This document shows positions 1 to 6,330 of a stretch of 8,028 nt of DNA, one piece after another. Position 1 is the first letter of the stretch; each line of letters begins with the position of its first letter. Origin of the DNA: Proteobacteria bacterium UBA6729 (lineage in GTDB: Bacteria; Pseudomonadota; Gammaproteobacteria; Porifericomitales; Porifericomitaceae). The position numbers and the translations under genes were made by a program. The notes below the pieces were generated by a model that saw only the letters and a list, made by a program, of their open reading frames with translations, made no database searches and was not told the DNA's origin. The DNA lies in NCBI GenBank assembly GCA_002454015.1, contig DKIB01000038.1, forward strand, positions 1 to 8,028, read 5' to 3'.

Positions 1-90
1 GTCGGCCCGGTGACCATCGCCTGCCTGCTGCGCAACACGGTGGTCGCTACCTGCCGCCAACACGGCATCGTCACGCCGCACGATTTATGA
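1..90 (+). CDS. folD: Bifunctional methylenetetrahydrofolate dehydrogenase/cyclohydrolase, C-terminal end (partial)
   Basis: The first 90 bases read in frame 1 as the last 29 residues of a protein ending in TGA. They begin VGPVTIACLLRNTV, which matches the conserved C-terminal FolD helix (family form GGVGPMTxAMLLxNT). FolD interconverts 5,10-methylene-, 5,10-methenyl- and 10-formyl-tetrahydrofolate in the cytoplasm, using NADP. The catalytic and nucleotide-binding regions lie outside the window. The tail after the helix ends in HGIVTPHDL, a normal length for the family end. The next gene, nfeD, begins about 400 bp downstream behind its own promoter, so folD probably ends its own transcript. 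The short match limits certainty, but the motif is distinctive. Confidence 0.85.
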   Translation, partial: VGPVTIACLLRNTVVATCRQHGIVTPHDL

Positions 91-99
91 CTGCTGTGC

Positions 100-117
100 G
101 CCTGACAGGGCTCAGGC
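100..117 (+). terminator. Short hairpin after folD (weak terminator candidate)
   Basis: GCCTGA and TCAGGC form a perfect 6-bp stem around a 6-nt loop, 10 bp after the folD stop. No T-tract follows (the next bases are TATCGG), so it is at best a weak or Rho-assisted 3' end. Confidence 0.25.
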
Positions 118-200
118 TATCGGCAAGTCGCCGTCGCATCGCGAATAACCTTCAATACAACGCTGAAATGTGCTGTCCCTGATTTGCTGCGGCGGGGCTG

Positions 201-220
201 ATCGGGTCTGGGGGCCCGAT
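201..220 (+). terminator. GC hairpin downstream of folD
   Basis: ATCGGGTC (201-208) can pair with GGCCCGAT (213-220), with one G-U pair, around a TGGG loop. Three T's (220-222) end the stem before TTGAAC-type sequence. This is the stronger of two hairpins after folD, but the T-tract is too short for a confident intrinsic terminator. It could also act as an RNA 3'-end stabiliser. Confidence 0.3.
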
Positions 221-442
221 TTGAACGCGCCGCGCGATACGCGGGGAGGCGGGCGGAATGCCGTGTCCGGGTCGTCCAGGATGTTGCAGGGCTTCCGGGG
301 TGATGGGGGCTGGCCTCCAGGTCGCGTGCCGGGCTTGGGGTCCGCATCGCTTGCCCGGCTGTTGTAGGGGGCAATCTGGAGTTGGCCGCCGGGGCGCCTG
401 TGGGGTGGGGGCGGCAATCCGGGCTGGCCTCTGCCGGTTTAT

Positions 443-460
443 CGCCGCCCGGGGGCGGCG
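443..460. repeat. Perfect GC inverted repeat over the nfeD -35 region
   Basis: CGCCGCCC (443-450) and GGGCGGCG (453-460) are exact inverted copies separated by GG. The repeat covers the place where the -35 element of the nfeD promoter would sit and ends 4 bp before its extended -10. No T-tract follows, so it is not an intrinsic terminator. It may be an operator-like DNA palindrome or simply a product of high GC. Confidence 0.45.
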
Positions 461-464
461 GCGG

Positions 465-473
465 TGCTATAAT
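465..473 (+). promoter_or_regulatory. Extended -10 promoter for the nfeD operon
   Basis: TGCTATAAT is a perfect TGn-TATAAT extended -10. No -35 resembling TTGACA is found 16-18 bp upstream, where a GC palindrome lies instead; extended -10 promoters can work without a -35. Transcription should start near 480, which places the ATG at 472 inside the promoter and leaves only a very short leader before the ATGs at 487 and 493. Confidence 0.65.
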
Positions 474-486
474 GGCGTACCCTGCC

Positions 487-1890
487 ATGAATATGCATAC
501 CAACCAGCTCCGTGTAACCGCAGTATGGGTTCTACTCGGCACGGCCCTGCTCTGTAGCGGGTTGCCCCATGCCCGCGACACGGCGGGGGTGGCCCTGTTG
601 CTGGACATCAAGGGGGCCATTACCCCGGCTGTCAGCGCCTATGTGCTGCGGGGCTTGGCCCATGCCCGTGACCAGGATGCCCAGCTGGTGATCCTGCGGA
701 TGGATACGCCCGGGGGGCTGGACAGCTCCATGCGGGAGATCATCCAGGGCATTCTGAACTCCACCGTTCCCGTGGTGGGCTATGTGGGGCCTGCTGGAGC
801 CCGCGCCGCCAGTGCGGGCACCTATATTCTGTATGCCAGTCACATCGCTGCCATGGCAGAGGCCACCAATCTGGGGGCGGCGACCCCGGTGTCGCTGAGT
901 CGCGTGGCAGTTGCCACGGCAGCGGATGAGGAGGCAGAGGAGGCAGATGAGGTGGCTGACAATGCCACTGCCATGCGTCGCAAGGTCACCAATGATGCCA
1001 GTGCCTATATCCGTTCCCTGGCGGAGTTGCGTGACCGCAACGTGGAGTGGGCCGAGACCGCTGTGCGCGACGGTGCCAGCCTGAGTGCAATGGAGGCCCT
1101 GCGCATGCAGGTGGTGGATCTGGTGGCGGTGGATGTGCCGGATCTGCTGGATGCGGTGCATGGCTGGCGTGTGGAGGTAAAGGGTGGGGACCGGCTGTTG
1201 AATACCGGGGGCGTCATTCTGCAGGACTTTACGCCGACTTGGCGGGATCGATTGCTGGCCGTGTTGAGTGACCCCAACATTGCCCTGCTGTTGCTCAATC
1301 TGGGGGTGTTGGCGATCCTGATGGAACTGTACAGCCCCGGCCTGATCATCCCCGGTGTGCTGGGCGTGATTGCCGTGCTGTTCGGTTTATACTCCCTGCA
1401 CATCCTGCCGGTCAACTTTGCTGGTGTGGCCCTGCTGCTGCTCGGTTTTGCGCTGATGGCGGTGGAGCTGTTTGTGCCCGCTGTCGGTCTGTTCGCCCTG
1501 ACCGGACTGGTGGCCATGGTGGTGGGGGGGCTGCTGCTGTTTGAGCCGCAGCAATACACGCGCCCCGAGGACTGGAACCTGGCCGTATCCCCGTACCTGC
1601 TGGCCATCGTCGTGGCGATCTGTGTGGCGGTGATGCTGGTGGTGGTGCCGATGCTGGTGCGATCCATGCGGCGCCCGCTGGTGAGCGGCGCGACCACCCT
1701 GATCGGTACGGTCGGCAAGGTGATGGCGGACTTCAGTGGTCGGGGGCGGGTGCGTATCAATGGAGAGGATTGGGATGCGACTGCAAATGTTGCACTTAAA
1801 CGCGGTGATGCCATACGGGTATGTGCGGTCACCGGATTGTTGCTCAGGGTAGAGCCGGAATTATCCCCGGCACCTGTACAGGAGAAATAG
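487..1890 (+). CDS. nfeD: Long-form NfeD: membrane-bound ClpP-class serine protease
   Basis: The protein has 467 residues from the ATG at 487. It has a signal segment (about 8-29), a ClpP/SppA-like protease domain (35-225), a membrane region of about five hydrophobic segments (262-392) and a C-terminal NfeD OB-fold (404-456). Visible motifs are the MDTPGG loop (72-77), the nucleophile Ser109 in AASAGTY and the probable general base Lys166 in RRKVTND. These correspond to the Ser-Lys dyad of the archaeal homologue PH1510. An acidic stretch rich in E, D and A (147-160) lengthens the loop between them. In the family this protease cleaves the C-terminal hydrophobic part of its stomatin partner, and the partner gene begins 3 bp downstream. 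The nfeD name is historical (nodulation efficiency). The ATG at 472 lies inside the -10 box, so 487 or 493 is preferred; neither has a Shine-Dalgarno (SD) sequence. Confidence 0.92.
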   Translation: MNMHTNQLRVTAVWVLLGTALLCSGLPHARDTAGVALLLDIKGAITPAVSAYVLRGLAHARDQDAQLVILRMDTPGGLDSSMREIIQGILNSTVPVVGYVGPAGARAASAGTYILYASHIAAMAEATNLGAATPVSLSRVAVATAADEEAEEADEVADNATAMRRKVTNDASAYIRSLAELRDRNVEWAETAVRDGASLSAMEALRMQVVDLVAVDVPDLLDAVHGWRVEVKGGDRLLNTGGVILQDFTPTWRDRLLAVLSDPNIALLLLNLGVLAILMELYSPGLIIPGVLGVIAVLFGLYSLHILPVNFAGVALLLLGFALMAVELFVPAVGLFALTGLVAMVVGGLLLFEPQQYTRPEDWNLAVSPYLLAIVVAICVAVMLVVVPMLVRSMRRPLVSGATTLIGTVGKVMADFSGRGRVRINGEDWDATANVALKRGDAIRVCAVTGLLLRVEPELSPAPVQEK

Positions 1891-1893
1891 CTT

Positions 1894-2679
1894 ATGAGTA
1901 CTGTAATGATGTTTTTGATCGGCCTGCTGGGCCTGTTGTTGATGGTGTTGATCGCCTCCATACGGGTGTTGCGGGAATACGAGCGTGCCGTGGTCTTTAC
2001 CCTGGGACGGTTTACCTCGGTGAAGGGCCCCGGCCTGGCCATCGTGGTGCCGGTGATCCAGAGTGCCGAGCTCGTGGAACTGCGCACCATGGTGATGGAT
2101 GTCCCCAGTCAGGATGTGATCTCCAAGGACAACGTGTCCGTCAAGGTCAACGCCGTGGTGTATTTTCGTGTGCTGGATCCGGAGAAGGCGATCATTCAGG
2201 TCGCAGACTTCTTCATGGCCACCAGCGAGTTGGCGCAGACCACCCTGCGTTCCGTGCTGGGCGGCAACGAACTCGACGAGATCCTCTCCGAGCGGGAGCG
2301 CTTCAACGGTCAGTTGCGCGCCATTCTGGATGAGCAGACCGATGCCTGGGGCATCAAGATCTCCAATGTGGAACTCAAGCATGTAGACCTGAATGAGAAC
2401 ATGGTGCGCGCCATTGCCCGTCAGGCTGAGGCCGAGCGTGAACGGCGTGCCAAGATCATCCATGCAGAGGGGGAGATGCAGGCCTCAGAGAAACTGCTCG
2501 CGGCCGCACAGACCCTGGACAAGAACAGCAAAGCCTTGCTGTTGCGTTACTTGCAGACCCTTACCGAGATCGCTGGCGAAAAAAGCAATACCATAGTCTT
2601 TCCATTGCCCATGGATCTGCTGGTACCGATGATGAAACGACTTGACACCCGGCCCGGGGGCGACCCTGCAGGAGAGTAA
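1894..2679 (+). CDS. Slipin/stomatin-like SPFH (prohibitin-homology) membrane protein
   Basis: The protein has 261 residues: an N-terminal membrane anchor (5-22), an SPFH domain (27-175) with the slipin-type run [13 protein letters not shown] and the downstream VPVIQ, then an Ala/Glu/Arg-rich coiled coil (176-210). Members form ring-like oligomers in the membrane that organise microdomains and regulate proteases. The tail keeps a hydrophobic stretch (233-246, [14 protein letters not shown]), equivalent to the segment cut by NfeD in archaeal stomatin. This and the adjacent long nfeD mark the classic protease/stomatin pair, not HflK/HflC. Translation starts at the ATG at 1894, with GGAG at 1881-1884, 9 nt upstream, inside the end of nfeD. 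Its physiological role in bacteria is not settled. Confidence 0.9.
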   Translation: MSTVMMFLIGLLGLLLMVLIASIRVLREYERAVVFTLGRFTSVKGPGLAIVVPVIQSAELVELRTMVMDVPSQDVISKDNVSVKVNAVVYFRVLDPEKAIIQVADFFMATSELAQTTLRSVLGGNELDEILSERERFNGQLRAILDEQTDAWGIKISNVELKHVDLNENMVRAIARQAEAERERRAKIIHAEGEMQASEKLLAAAQTLDKNSKALLLRYLQTLTEIAGEKSNTIVFPLPMDLLVPMMKRLDTRPGGDPAGE

Positions 2680-2684
2680 TTGCC

Positions 2685-3941
2685 ATGTATACCAAGGATA
2701 TGAAAATAGCGGGGTTCGATGATGAACTGTGGACTGCCATGCAGGCAGAGCAACGGCGTCAGGAGGAACACATTGAACTCATCGCCTCGGAGAACAATGC
2801 CAGCCCCCGGGTACTGGAGGCGCAGGGTTCCGTCCTGACCAACAAGTATGCGGAGGGCTACCCGGGCAAGCGCTACTACGGAGGCTGCGAACATGTGGAT
2901 GTGGCCGAGCAGTTGGCCATTGATCGTGCCAAGGAACTGTTCGGTGCCGATTACGTGAATGTGCAACCACACTCCGGGTCGCAGGCCAATGGGGCATGCT
3001 ACCTGGCCCTGTTGCAGCCCGGTGATGTGATCCTGGGCATGAGCCTGGCGCATGGGGGTCACCTCACGCACGGTGCCAAGGTCAATGTCTCCGGCAAGAT
3101 GTATCAGTCTTTTTTGTATGGTCTTGATGAGTCCACCGGCCTGATCGATTACGATGAGGTAGAGCAGTTGGCAACCACCCACCGACCGAAGCTGATCGTG
3201 ACCGGCTTCTCCGCCTATTCCCGGGCGGTGGACTGGCAGCGCTTTCGTGATATTGCCGACAGCGTGGGTGCGCTGATGCTGGCGGATATCGCCCATGTTG
3301 CCGGTCTGGTGGTAGCAGGCGAGTACCCCAGCCCGGTGCAGATCGCCGATGTGACTACCACCACCACCCACAAGACCCTGCGTGGGCCGCGTTCCGGCCT
3401 GATCATGGCGAAGCGCAACCCGGACCTGGAGAAGAAGATCAGTTCCATGGTATTTCCGGGCTATCAGGGCGGTCCCCTGATGCATGTCATCGCTGCCAAG
3501 GCAGTGGCCTTCCTGGAGGCCATGCAACCGGAGTTCAAGACCTATCAACAGCAGGTGATCGCCAACGCCCGGGCCATGGCTGCTGTGTGCATGGAGCGTG
3601 GCCTGGACGTCGTCTCCGGCGGTACGGACAACCACCTGTTCCTGATCAGCTTCGTCAAACGCGGCATGACCGGCAAGGAGGTGGATGCGGCCTTGGGGCG
3701 TGCTCACATCACCGTCAACAAGAATGCGGTACCGGGCGACCCGCAGTCACCGTTTGTGACCAGTGGCATCCGTATCGGCACTGCCTCCATTACCACCCGT
3801 GGGTTCAGGGAGGCCGAGGCGCGTACCGTGGCCGGATGGATCTGCGACATCGTGGATGACATCAGGGATGATGCACTGAATCAGCAGGTTCAGGCCGGAG
3901 CGAAAGAGCTGTGCCGTCAGTACCCGATGTACGGGGTGTGA
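2685..3941 (+). CDS. glyA: Serine hydroxymethyltransferase
   Basis: This PLP enzyme converts serine and tetrahydrofolate to glycine and 5,10-methylene-tetrahydrofolate in the cytoplasm. It is 418 residues, essentially the E. coli length (417), and can be followed end to end. It shows [37 protein letters not shown] and the AHGGHLTHG loop. Asp201 and His204 (DIAH) contact PLP, and the Schiff-base lysine is Lys230 in [13 protein letters not shown]. Near the end it shows VSGGTDNHL and [10 protein letters not shown]. The ATG at 2685 has GGAG at 2671-2674, 10 nt upstream; a second in-frame ATG at 2700 is possible but its AAGGA sits too close. It begins 5 bp after the slipin stop and is probably cotranscribed with it. 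I see no truncation or lost key residue. Confidence 0.98.
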   Translation: MYTKDMKIAGFDDELWTAMQAEQRRQEEHIELIASENNASPRVLEAQGSVLTNKYAEGYPGKRYYGGCEHVDVAEQLAIDRAKELFGADYVNVQPHSGSQANGACYLALLQPGDVILGMSLAHGGHLTHGAKVNVSGKMYQSFLYGLDESTGLIDYDEVEQLATTHRPKLIVTGFSAYSRAVDWQRFRDIADSVGALMLADIAHVAGLVVAGEYPSPVQIADVTTTTTHKTLRGPRSGLIMAKRNPDLEKKISSMVFPGYQGGPLMHVIAAKAVAFLEAMQPEFKTYQQQVIANARAMAAVCMERGLDVVSGGTDNHLFLISFVKRGMTGKEVDAALGRAHITVNKNAVPGDPQSPFVTSGIRIGTASITTRGFREAEARTVAGWICDIVDDIRDDALNQQVQAGAKELCRQYPMYGV

Positions 3942-3952
3942 GTCTGTAAGGG

Positions 3953-4444
3953 GTGCGTTGCCCGAACTGCAGTCGGGGTGATACGGGTGTCATTGACAGT
4001 CGACCGACCGGGGCACGGGTGCGCCGCCGCCGCGAGTGCAAGCATTGTGGTGAACGCTTTACCACCCGTGAGGAACTGGCCCGGGAGTTCCCCAAGATCG
4101 TCAAGCGTGACAAGCGTCGCGAGGAGTATCAGCCCGGGAAACTGCGTACCAGCGTCGGCCTCGCGCTGCAGAAGATCGATATCTCCGAGGGGCGTTCCGA
4201 ACAGCTGATCTCCGACATCGAAGAACTGCTGCTTAACATCAAGGAGCCGGAGTATCCCTCCCTCCAGCTGGGCATCCAGGTCATGCAGCAACTGCGCGCG
4301 CTCAACCATGTTGCCTATGTGCGCTATGCATCGGTCTATCTGGGCTTTGAAGACATCGGCGACTTCATCCGCCAGGTGGAGACCTTGCAGGAGGAACTGG
4401 CCCGGCAACAGGTCAACGACGAGCAACTCAGCCTGGATCTGTGA
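3953..4444 (+). CDS. nrdR: Transcriptional repressor of ribonucleotide reductase genes
   Basis: NrdR binds NrdR boxes and represses nrd operons according to the ATP/dATP state. The 163-residue protein has an N-terminal zinc ribbon with Cys3, Cys6, Cys29 and Cys32, the basic run VRRRREC, and an ATP-cone domain (about 49-139) ending in VAYVRYASVYLGFEDI. A tail of some 20 residues makes it slightly longer than E. coli NrdR (149). The start is GTG at 3953. It is the only start that keeps Cys3 and Cys6, because a TAA in the same frame lies 6 bp upstream at 3947. AAGGG at 3948-3952 directly abuts the start, which is too close for an optimal ribosome site, so coupling to glyA (stop 11 bp upstream) is likely. 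I saw no NrdR box in this window. Confidence 0.96.
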   Translation: MRCPNCSRGDTGVIDSRPTGARVRRRRECKHCGERFTTREELAREFPKIVKRDKRREEYQPGKLRTSVGLALQKIDISEGRSEQLISDIEELLLNIKEPEYPSLQLGIQVMQQLRALNHVAYVRYASVYLGFEDIGDFIRQVETLQEELARQQVNDEQLSLDL

Positions 4445-5478
4445 GCCCGCAGGCCTGTATGCAGCGGGCGCTGGAGCTGGCCGGTCTCGGTCGCTACGGT
4501 ACCCATCCCAACCCCAGGGTAGGGTGCGTACTGGTCAATGAGGGTCAGGTGGTCGGTGAAGGCTGGCACCGCCGTGCCGGGGCACCCCACGCCGAGATCG
4601 AGGCCCTGCACATGGCCGGCTCGCGGGCTCGGGGTGCCAGCTGCTACGTTACCCTGGAACCCTGCCATCACCAGGGCCGCACCCCGCCCTGTGATCAGGC
4701 CTTGCTCGCTGCCGGGGTCAGGCAGGTCATCGCCGCCACCACCGATCCGGATCGGCGGGTCAATGGCCAGGCCATCCACATGCTGAGCGCCGCAGGCATC
4801 CATGTTGAAACCGGACTGCTGGAACACGAGGCCCGCACCCTGAACCGTGGCTACTTCAAACGGCATGAGCAACAGCGGCCCCATGTCATCTGCAAACTGG
4901 CCATGAGTCTGGATGGTCGCACCGCCGCTGCCGATGGCAACAGTCGCTGGATCAGCAGTCCGGAATCCCGTGCCGATGTGCAACAACTGCGAGCCAGCAG
5001 TTCCGCCATCCTGGTCAGTGCCGCCACCGTGCTGGCCGATGACCCGCGCCTCACCGTGCGTGACATAGATACCGCGGGCCGACAACCCCTGCGCGTTGTG
5101 CTGGACCCGCACAACCGGGTGCCTGCCACCGCCCGCCTGTTCCAGCAGCCCGGGGAGACCCTGCTGGTCACCAGCCAACCCCGCAGCGGGGTTCGCACCC
5201 TCAACACCGGGCGCGACCTCGGCCAACTGCTCCAGCACCTGGCCACCCATGAACAGGTCAACGAGTTGCTGCTCGAGGCAGGGCCCCACCTGGCCGGGGT
5301 CTTCCTGCAGGAAGGTCGCATCGATATCCTGCGTATCTACATGGCCCCCTGCCTGCTTGGCCCCACTGCGGCACCGCTCCTGCACCTGCCCATCCACAGT
5401 CTCGATGAGCGCATCCAGCTGCACATTCAATCCATGCGCCGCATCGGCCCCGATCTGTGCCTGGAACTGATCCCGTGA
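4441..5478 (+). CDS. ribD: Bifunctional riboflavin biosynthesis deaminase/reductase
   Basis: RibD deaminates the pyrimidine product of GTP cyclohydrolase II, then reduces its ribosyl side chain with NADPH. The 345-residue protein has an N-terminal deaminase domain (about 1-145) with zinc ligands His50, Cys75 and Cys84 and catalytic Glu52, in HAEIEAL and EPCHHQGRTPPC. The spacing matches B. subtilis RibG (49/51/74/83). The usual HAEVHA here reads HAEIEA, so the second His is replaced by Glu; I do not expect loss of zinc binding. The reductase domain follows (about 148-345), with KLAMSLDGRTA, WISSPESR, ATVLADDPRLTVR and LLEAGPHLAG. It starts at a GTG that overlaps the nrdR stop (GTGA at 4441-4444), which implies translational coupling. 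The usual ribE, ribBA and ribH do not follow. Confidence 0.95.
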   Translation: MSPQACMQRALELAGLGRYGTHPNPRVGCVLVNEGQVVGEGWHRRAGAPHAEIEALHMAGSRARGASCYVTLEPCHHQGRTPPCDQALLAAGVRQVIAATTDPDRRVNGQAIHMLSAAGIHVETGLLEHEARTLNRGYFKRHEQQRPHVICKLAMSLDGRTAAADGNSRWISSPESRADVQQLRASSSAILVSAATVLADDPRLTVRDIDTAGRQPLRVVLDPHNRVPATARLFQQPGETLLVTSQPRSGVRTLNTGRDLGQLLQHLATHEQVNELLLEAGPHLAGVFLQEGRIDILRIYMAPCLLGPTAAPLLHLPIHSLDERIQLHIQSMRRIGPDLCLELIP

Positions 5479-5822
5479 AGCGCTACACCCGGGAGCACCT
5501 CTGGCTGCATATCGCAGAGGAGATCACCATCGGCATCACCAGCTATGCCCTGCAGCAGCTCGGCGACATCGTCTACATCGAACTGCCCACCCCCAACACC
5601 CCCTGCCAGCAGGGCGACAGGGTAGCGATCATTGAATCCGTCAAATCCGCCAGCGAGATTCAAGCCCCTCTGTCCGGCACCATCACCGCCGTTAACACCG
5701 AACTCGCTGCCAACCCGGAACAGCTCAGCGCCGACAGCTGGCTGTTCAGGCTGCAAGCTGCCCAGGACCCTGACATCGGCATGGATCTGCACACCTACCA
5801 GCAGCAGCTGCCCGATCTCTGA
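5475..5822 (+). CDS. GcvH-like lipoyl carrier protein
   Basis: The 115-residue protein is a lipoyl-domain protein of the glycine cleavage H type. It shows KRYTREHLWL, GITSYALQQLGDIVYIELP, the lipoylation motif ESVKSAS with Lys57, and APLSGTITAVN. H protein carries the aminomethyl group between P, T and L proteins on a swinging lipoyl arm. Compared with E. coli GcvH from memory, the region before the conserved Trp is about four residues shorter: the PYxxGW loop is reduced to ADSW. The N-terminus is also shorter. The start chosen is GTG at 5475, overlapping the ribD stop (GTGA), with GGA at 5463-5465; the frame is open to an earlier GTG at 5457. No gcvT or gcvP is present here. It may be a true H protein with partners elsewhere or a specialised H-like carrier, such as the lipoate-binding proteins of sulfur oxidisers. 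The sequence alone does not decide. Confidence 0.85.
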   Translation: MKRYTREHLWLHIAEEITIGITSYALQQLGDIVYIELPTPNTPCQQGDRVAIIESVKSASEIQAPLSGTITAVNTELAANPEQLSADSWLFRLQAAQDPDIGMDLHTYQQQLPDL

Positions 5823-5850
5823 GCCCGCTGTACGGTGCGGAGCAGGGGGC
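5823..5850. terminator. Imperfect hairpin between convergent gcvH-like gene and smpB
   Basis: GCCCGCTG (5823-5830) can pair with CAGGGGGC (5843-5850) except for one G-G mismatch, leaving a 12-nt loop. It fills the 29-bp gap between two convergent genes, where a bidirectional terminator would be expected. No T-tract follows on either strand, so intrinsic termination is doubtful. Confidence 0.3.
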
Positions 5851-5851
5851 C

Positions 5852-6301
5852 TCAGCGCTGGCGTTTGAGGATGCGGTGGCGTTCGCGCTGCCATTCCCGC
5901 TCCTTGATGGCGGCGCGCTTGTCGTGCTTTTTCTTGCCGCGGGCCAGGGCGATCTGCAGTTTGGCCCGGCCCTTGTGCCAGTACAGGGAGAGCGGGACCA
6001 CGGTGTAGCCGCGGCGGGTTACGGCAGTGCTGAGCTGGGCCAGTTCGCTGCGATGCAGCAGCAGTTTGCGGGTGCGCTCGGGGTCGGCCTCGGTGGAGGT
6101 GGTCGGCAGGGGGACGATACGGGCACCGATCAGGTAGGCCTCGCCATCGCACATCAGAATATGCCCGTCACTGAGTTGCGCCTGGCCTGCCCGCATGCTT
6201 CTGGCCTCCCAGCCGACCAGCACCAGACCTGCCTCAAAGCGGTCTGCCAGGAGGTAGTCATGCCGCGCCCTGCGGTTTTCTGCGATGGATTTGAATTGCA
6301 C
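5852..6301 (-). CDS. smpB: SsrA (tmRNA)-binding protein
   Basis: SmpB binds tmRNA and delivers it to stalled ribosomes for trans-translation. The 149-residue protein shows SIAENRRARHDY, FEAGLVLVGWEARSMRAGQA, TRKLLLHRSEL, GYTVVPLSLYW and the C-terminal GKKKHDKR (122-129). The last motif carries the Gly-His-Asp-Lys residues needed for ribosome function. It ends in a basic tail, KEREWQRERHRILKRQR, that enters the mRNA channel. The start is GTG at 6301, with AGGG about 9 nt upstream. No ATG, GTG or TTG occurs in frame for the preceding roughly 45 bp, so the N-terminus lacks the lysine-rich extension common in the family (E. coli is 160 residues). The ssrA gene is not visible in the window. It runs convergent to the rib block and divergent from the transporter gene. 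Confidence 0.97.
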   Translation of the reverse strand: MQFKSIAENRRARHDYLLADRFEAGLVLVGWEARSMRAGQAQLSDGHILMCDGEAYLIGARIVPLPTTSTEADPERTRKLLLHRSELAQLSTAVTRRGYTVVPLSLYWHKGRAKLQIALARGKKKHDKRAAIKEREWQRERHRILKRQR

Positions 6302-6319
6302 GGGATGAAGCCCTAGAAT
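6291..6319 (+). promoter_or_regulatory. Candidate sigma70 promoter for the transporter-ratA unit
   Basis: TTGAAT (6291-6296) and TAGAAT (6314-6319) are separated by exactly 17 bp and match the -35 and -10 consensus at 4/6 and 5/6 positions. The start site would be near 6326, leaving a leader of about 25 nt. The -35 lies inside the first codons of smpB. Confidence 0.5.
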
Positions 6320-6321
6320 AC

Positions 6322-6330
6322 GGGAGGTGA
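6322..6330 (+). promoter_or_regulatory. Strong Shine-Dalgarno-like sequence at unusual distance
   Basis: GGGAGGTGA is a near-perfect anti-SD match but ends 20 nt before the transporter ATG at 6351, and a TGA in the same frame at 6348-6350 forbids an earlier start. From the predicted promoter, part of it would not even be transcribed. It may be chance, or it may serve a longer transcript. Confidence 0.3.

Larger units (their letters stand above)
91..442. other. Gene-poor GC-rich intergenic stretch
   Basis: About 350 bp between folD and the nfeD promoter region hold no convincing gene. Open frames occur on both strands, but they are proline-, arginine- and glycine-rich products of high GC, resemble no family I recognise and lack ribosome binding sites. 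I checked for tRNA-like cloverleaves and insertion-sequence ends and saw none. The only structure is two short hairpins just after folD (annotated separately) and an 11-bp direct repeat, GGGCTGGCCTC, at 307-317 and 421-431. It could be decayed sequence or an untranslated region. Confidence 0.5.

Noticed and set aside
307..431. 11-bp direct repeat GGGCTGGCCTC as a mobile-element end or attachment site
   Set aside because: The two copies are short, GC-rich and not linked to any transposase, integrase or inverted ends.
382..486. Upstream extension of nfeD from TTG at 382 or ATG at 472
   Set aside because: The added residues are glycine-rich and precede a normal signal segment. The ATG at 472 lies inside the TATAAT box, so it would not be on transcripts from that promoter.
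117..620. Long open frame on the minus strand across the folD-nfeD gap
   Set aside because: It is rich in Pro, Arg, Ala and Ser, runs into the real nfeD gene, has no recognisable motif and no ribosome site. It is typical of antisense frames at high GC.
1524..1530. G7 tract in nfeD, with similar tracts at 6628-6634 and 7542-7548 in the transporter, as phase-variation sites
   Set aside because: They encode ordinary Gly/Val residues in membrane segments, the frames are intact, and runs of this length are expected in such GC-rich sequence.
4444..5822. FMN riboswitch for the riboflavin genes
   Set aside because: ribD overlaps nrdR, so there is no leader region, and no FMN-element-like structure was seen upstream of nfeD either.
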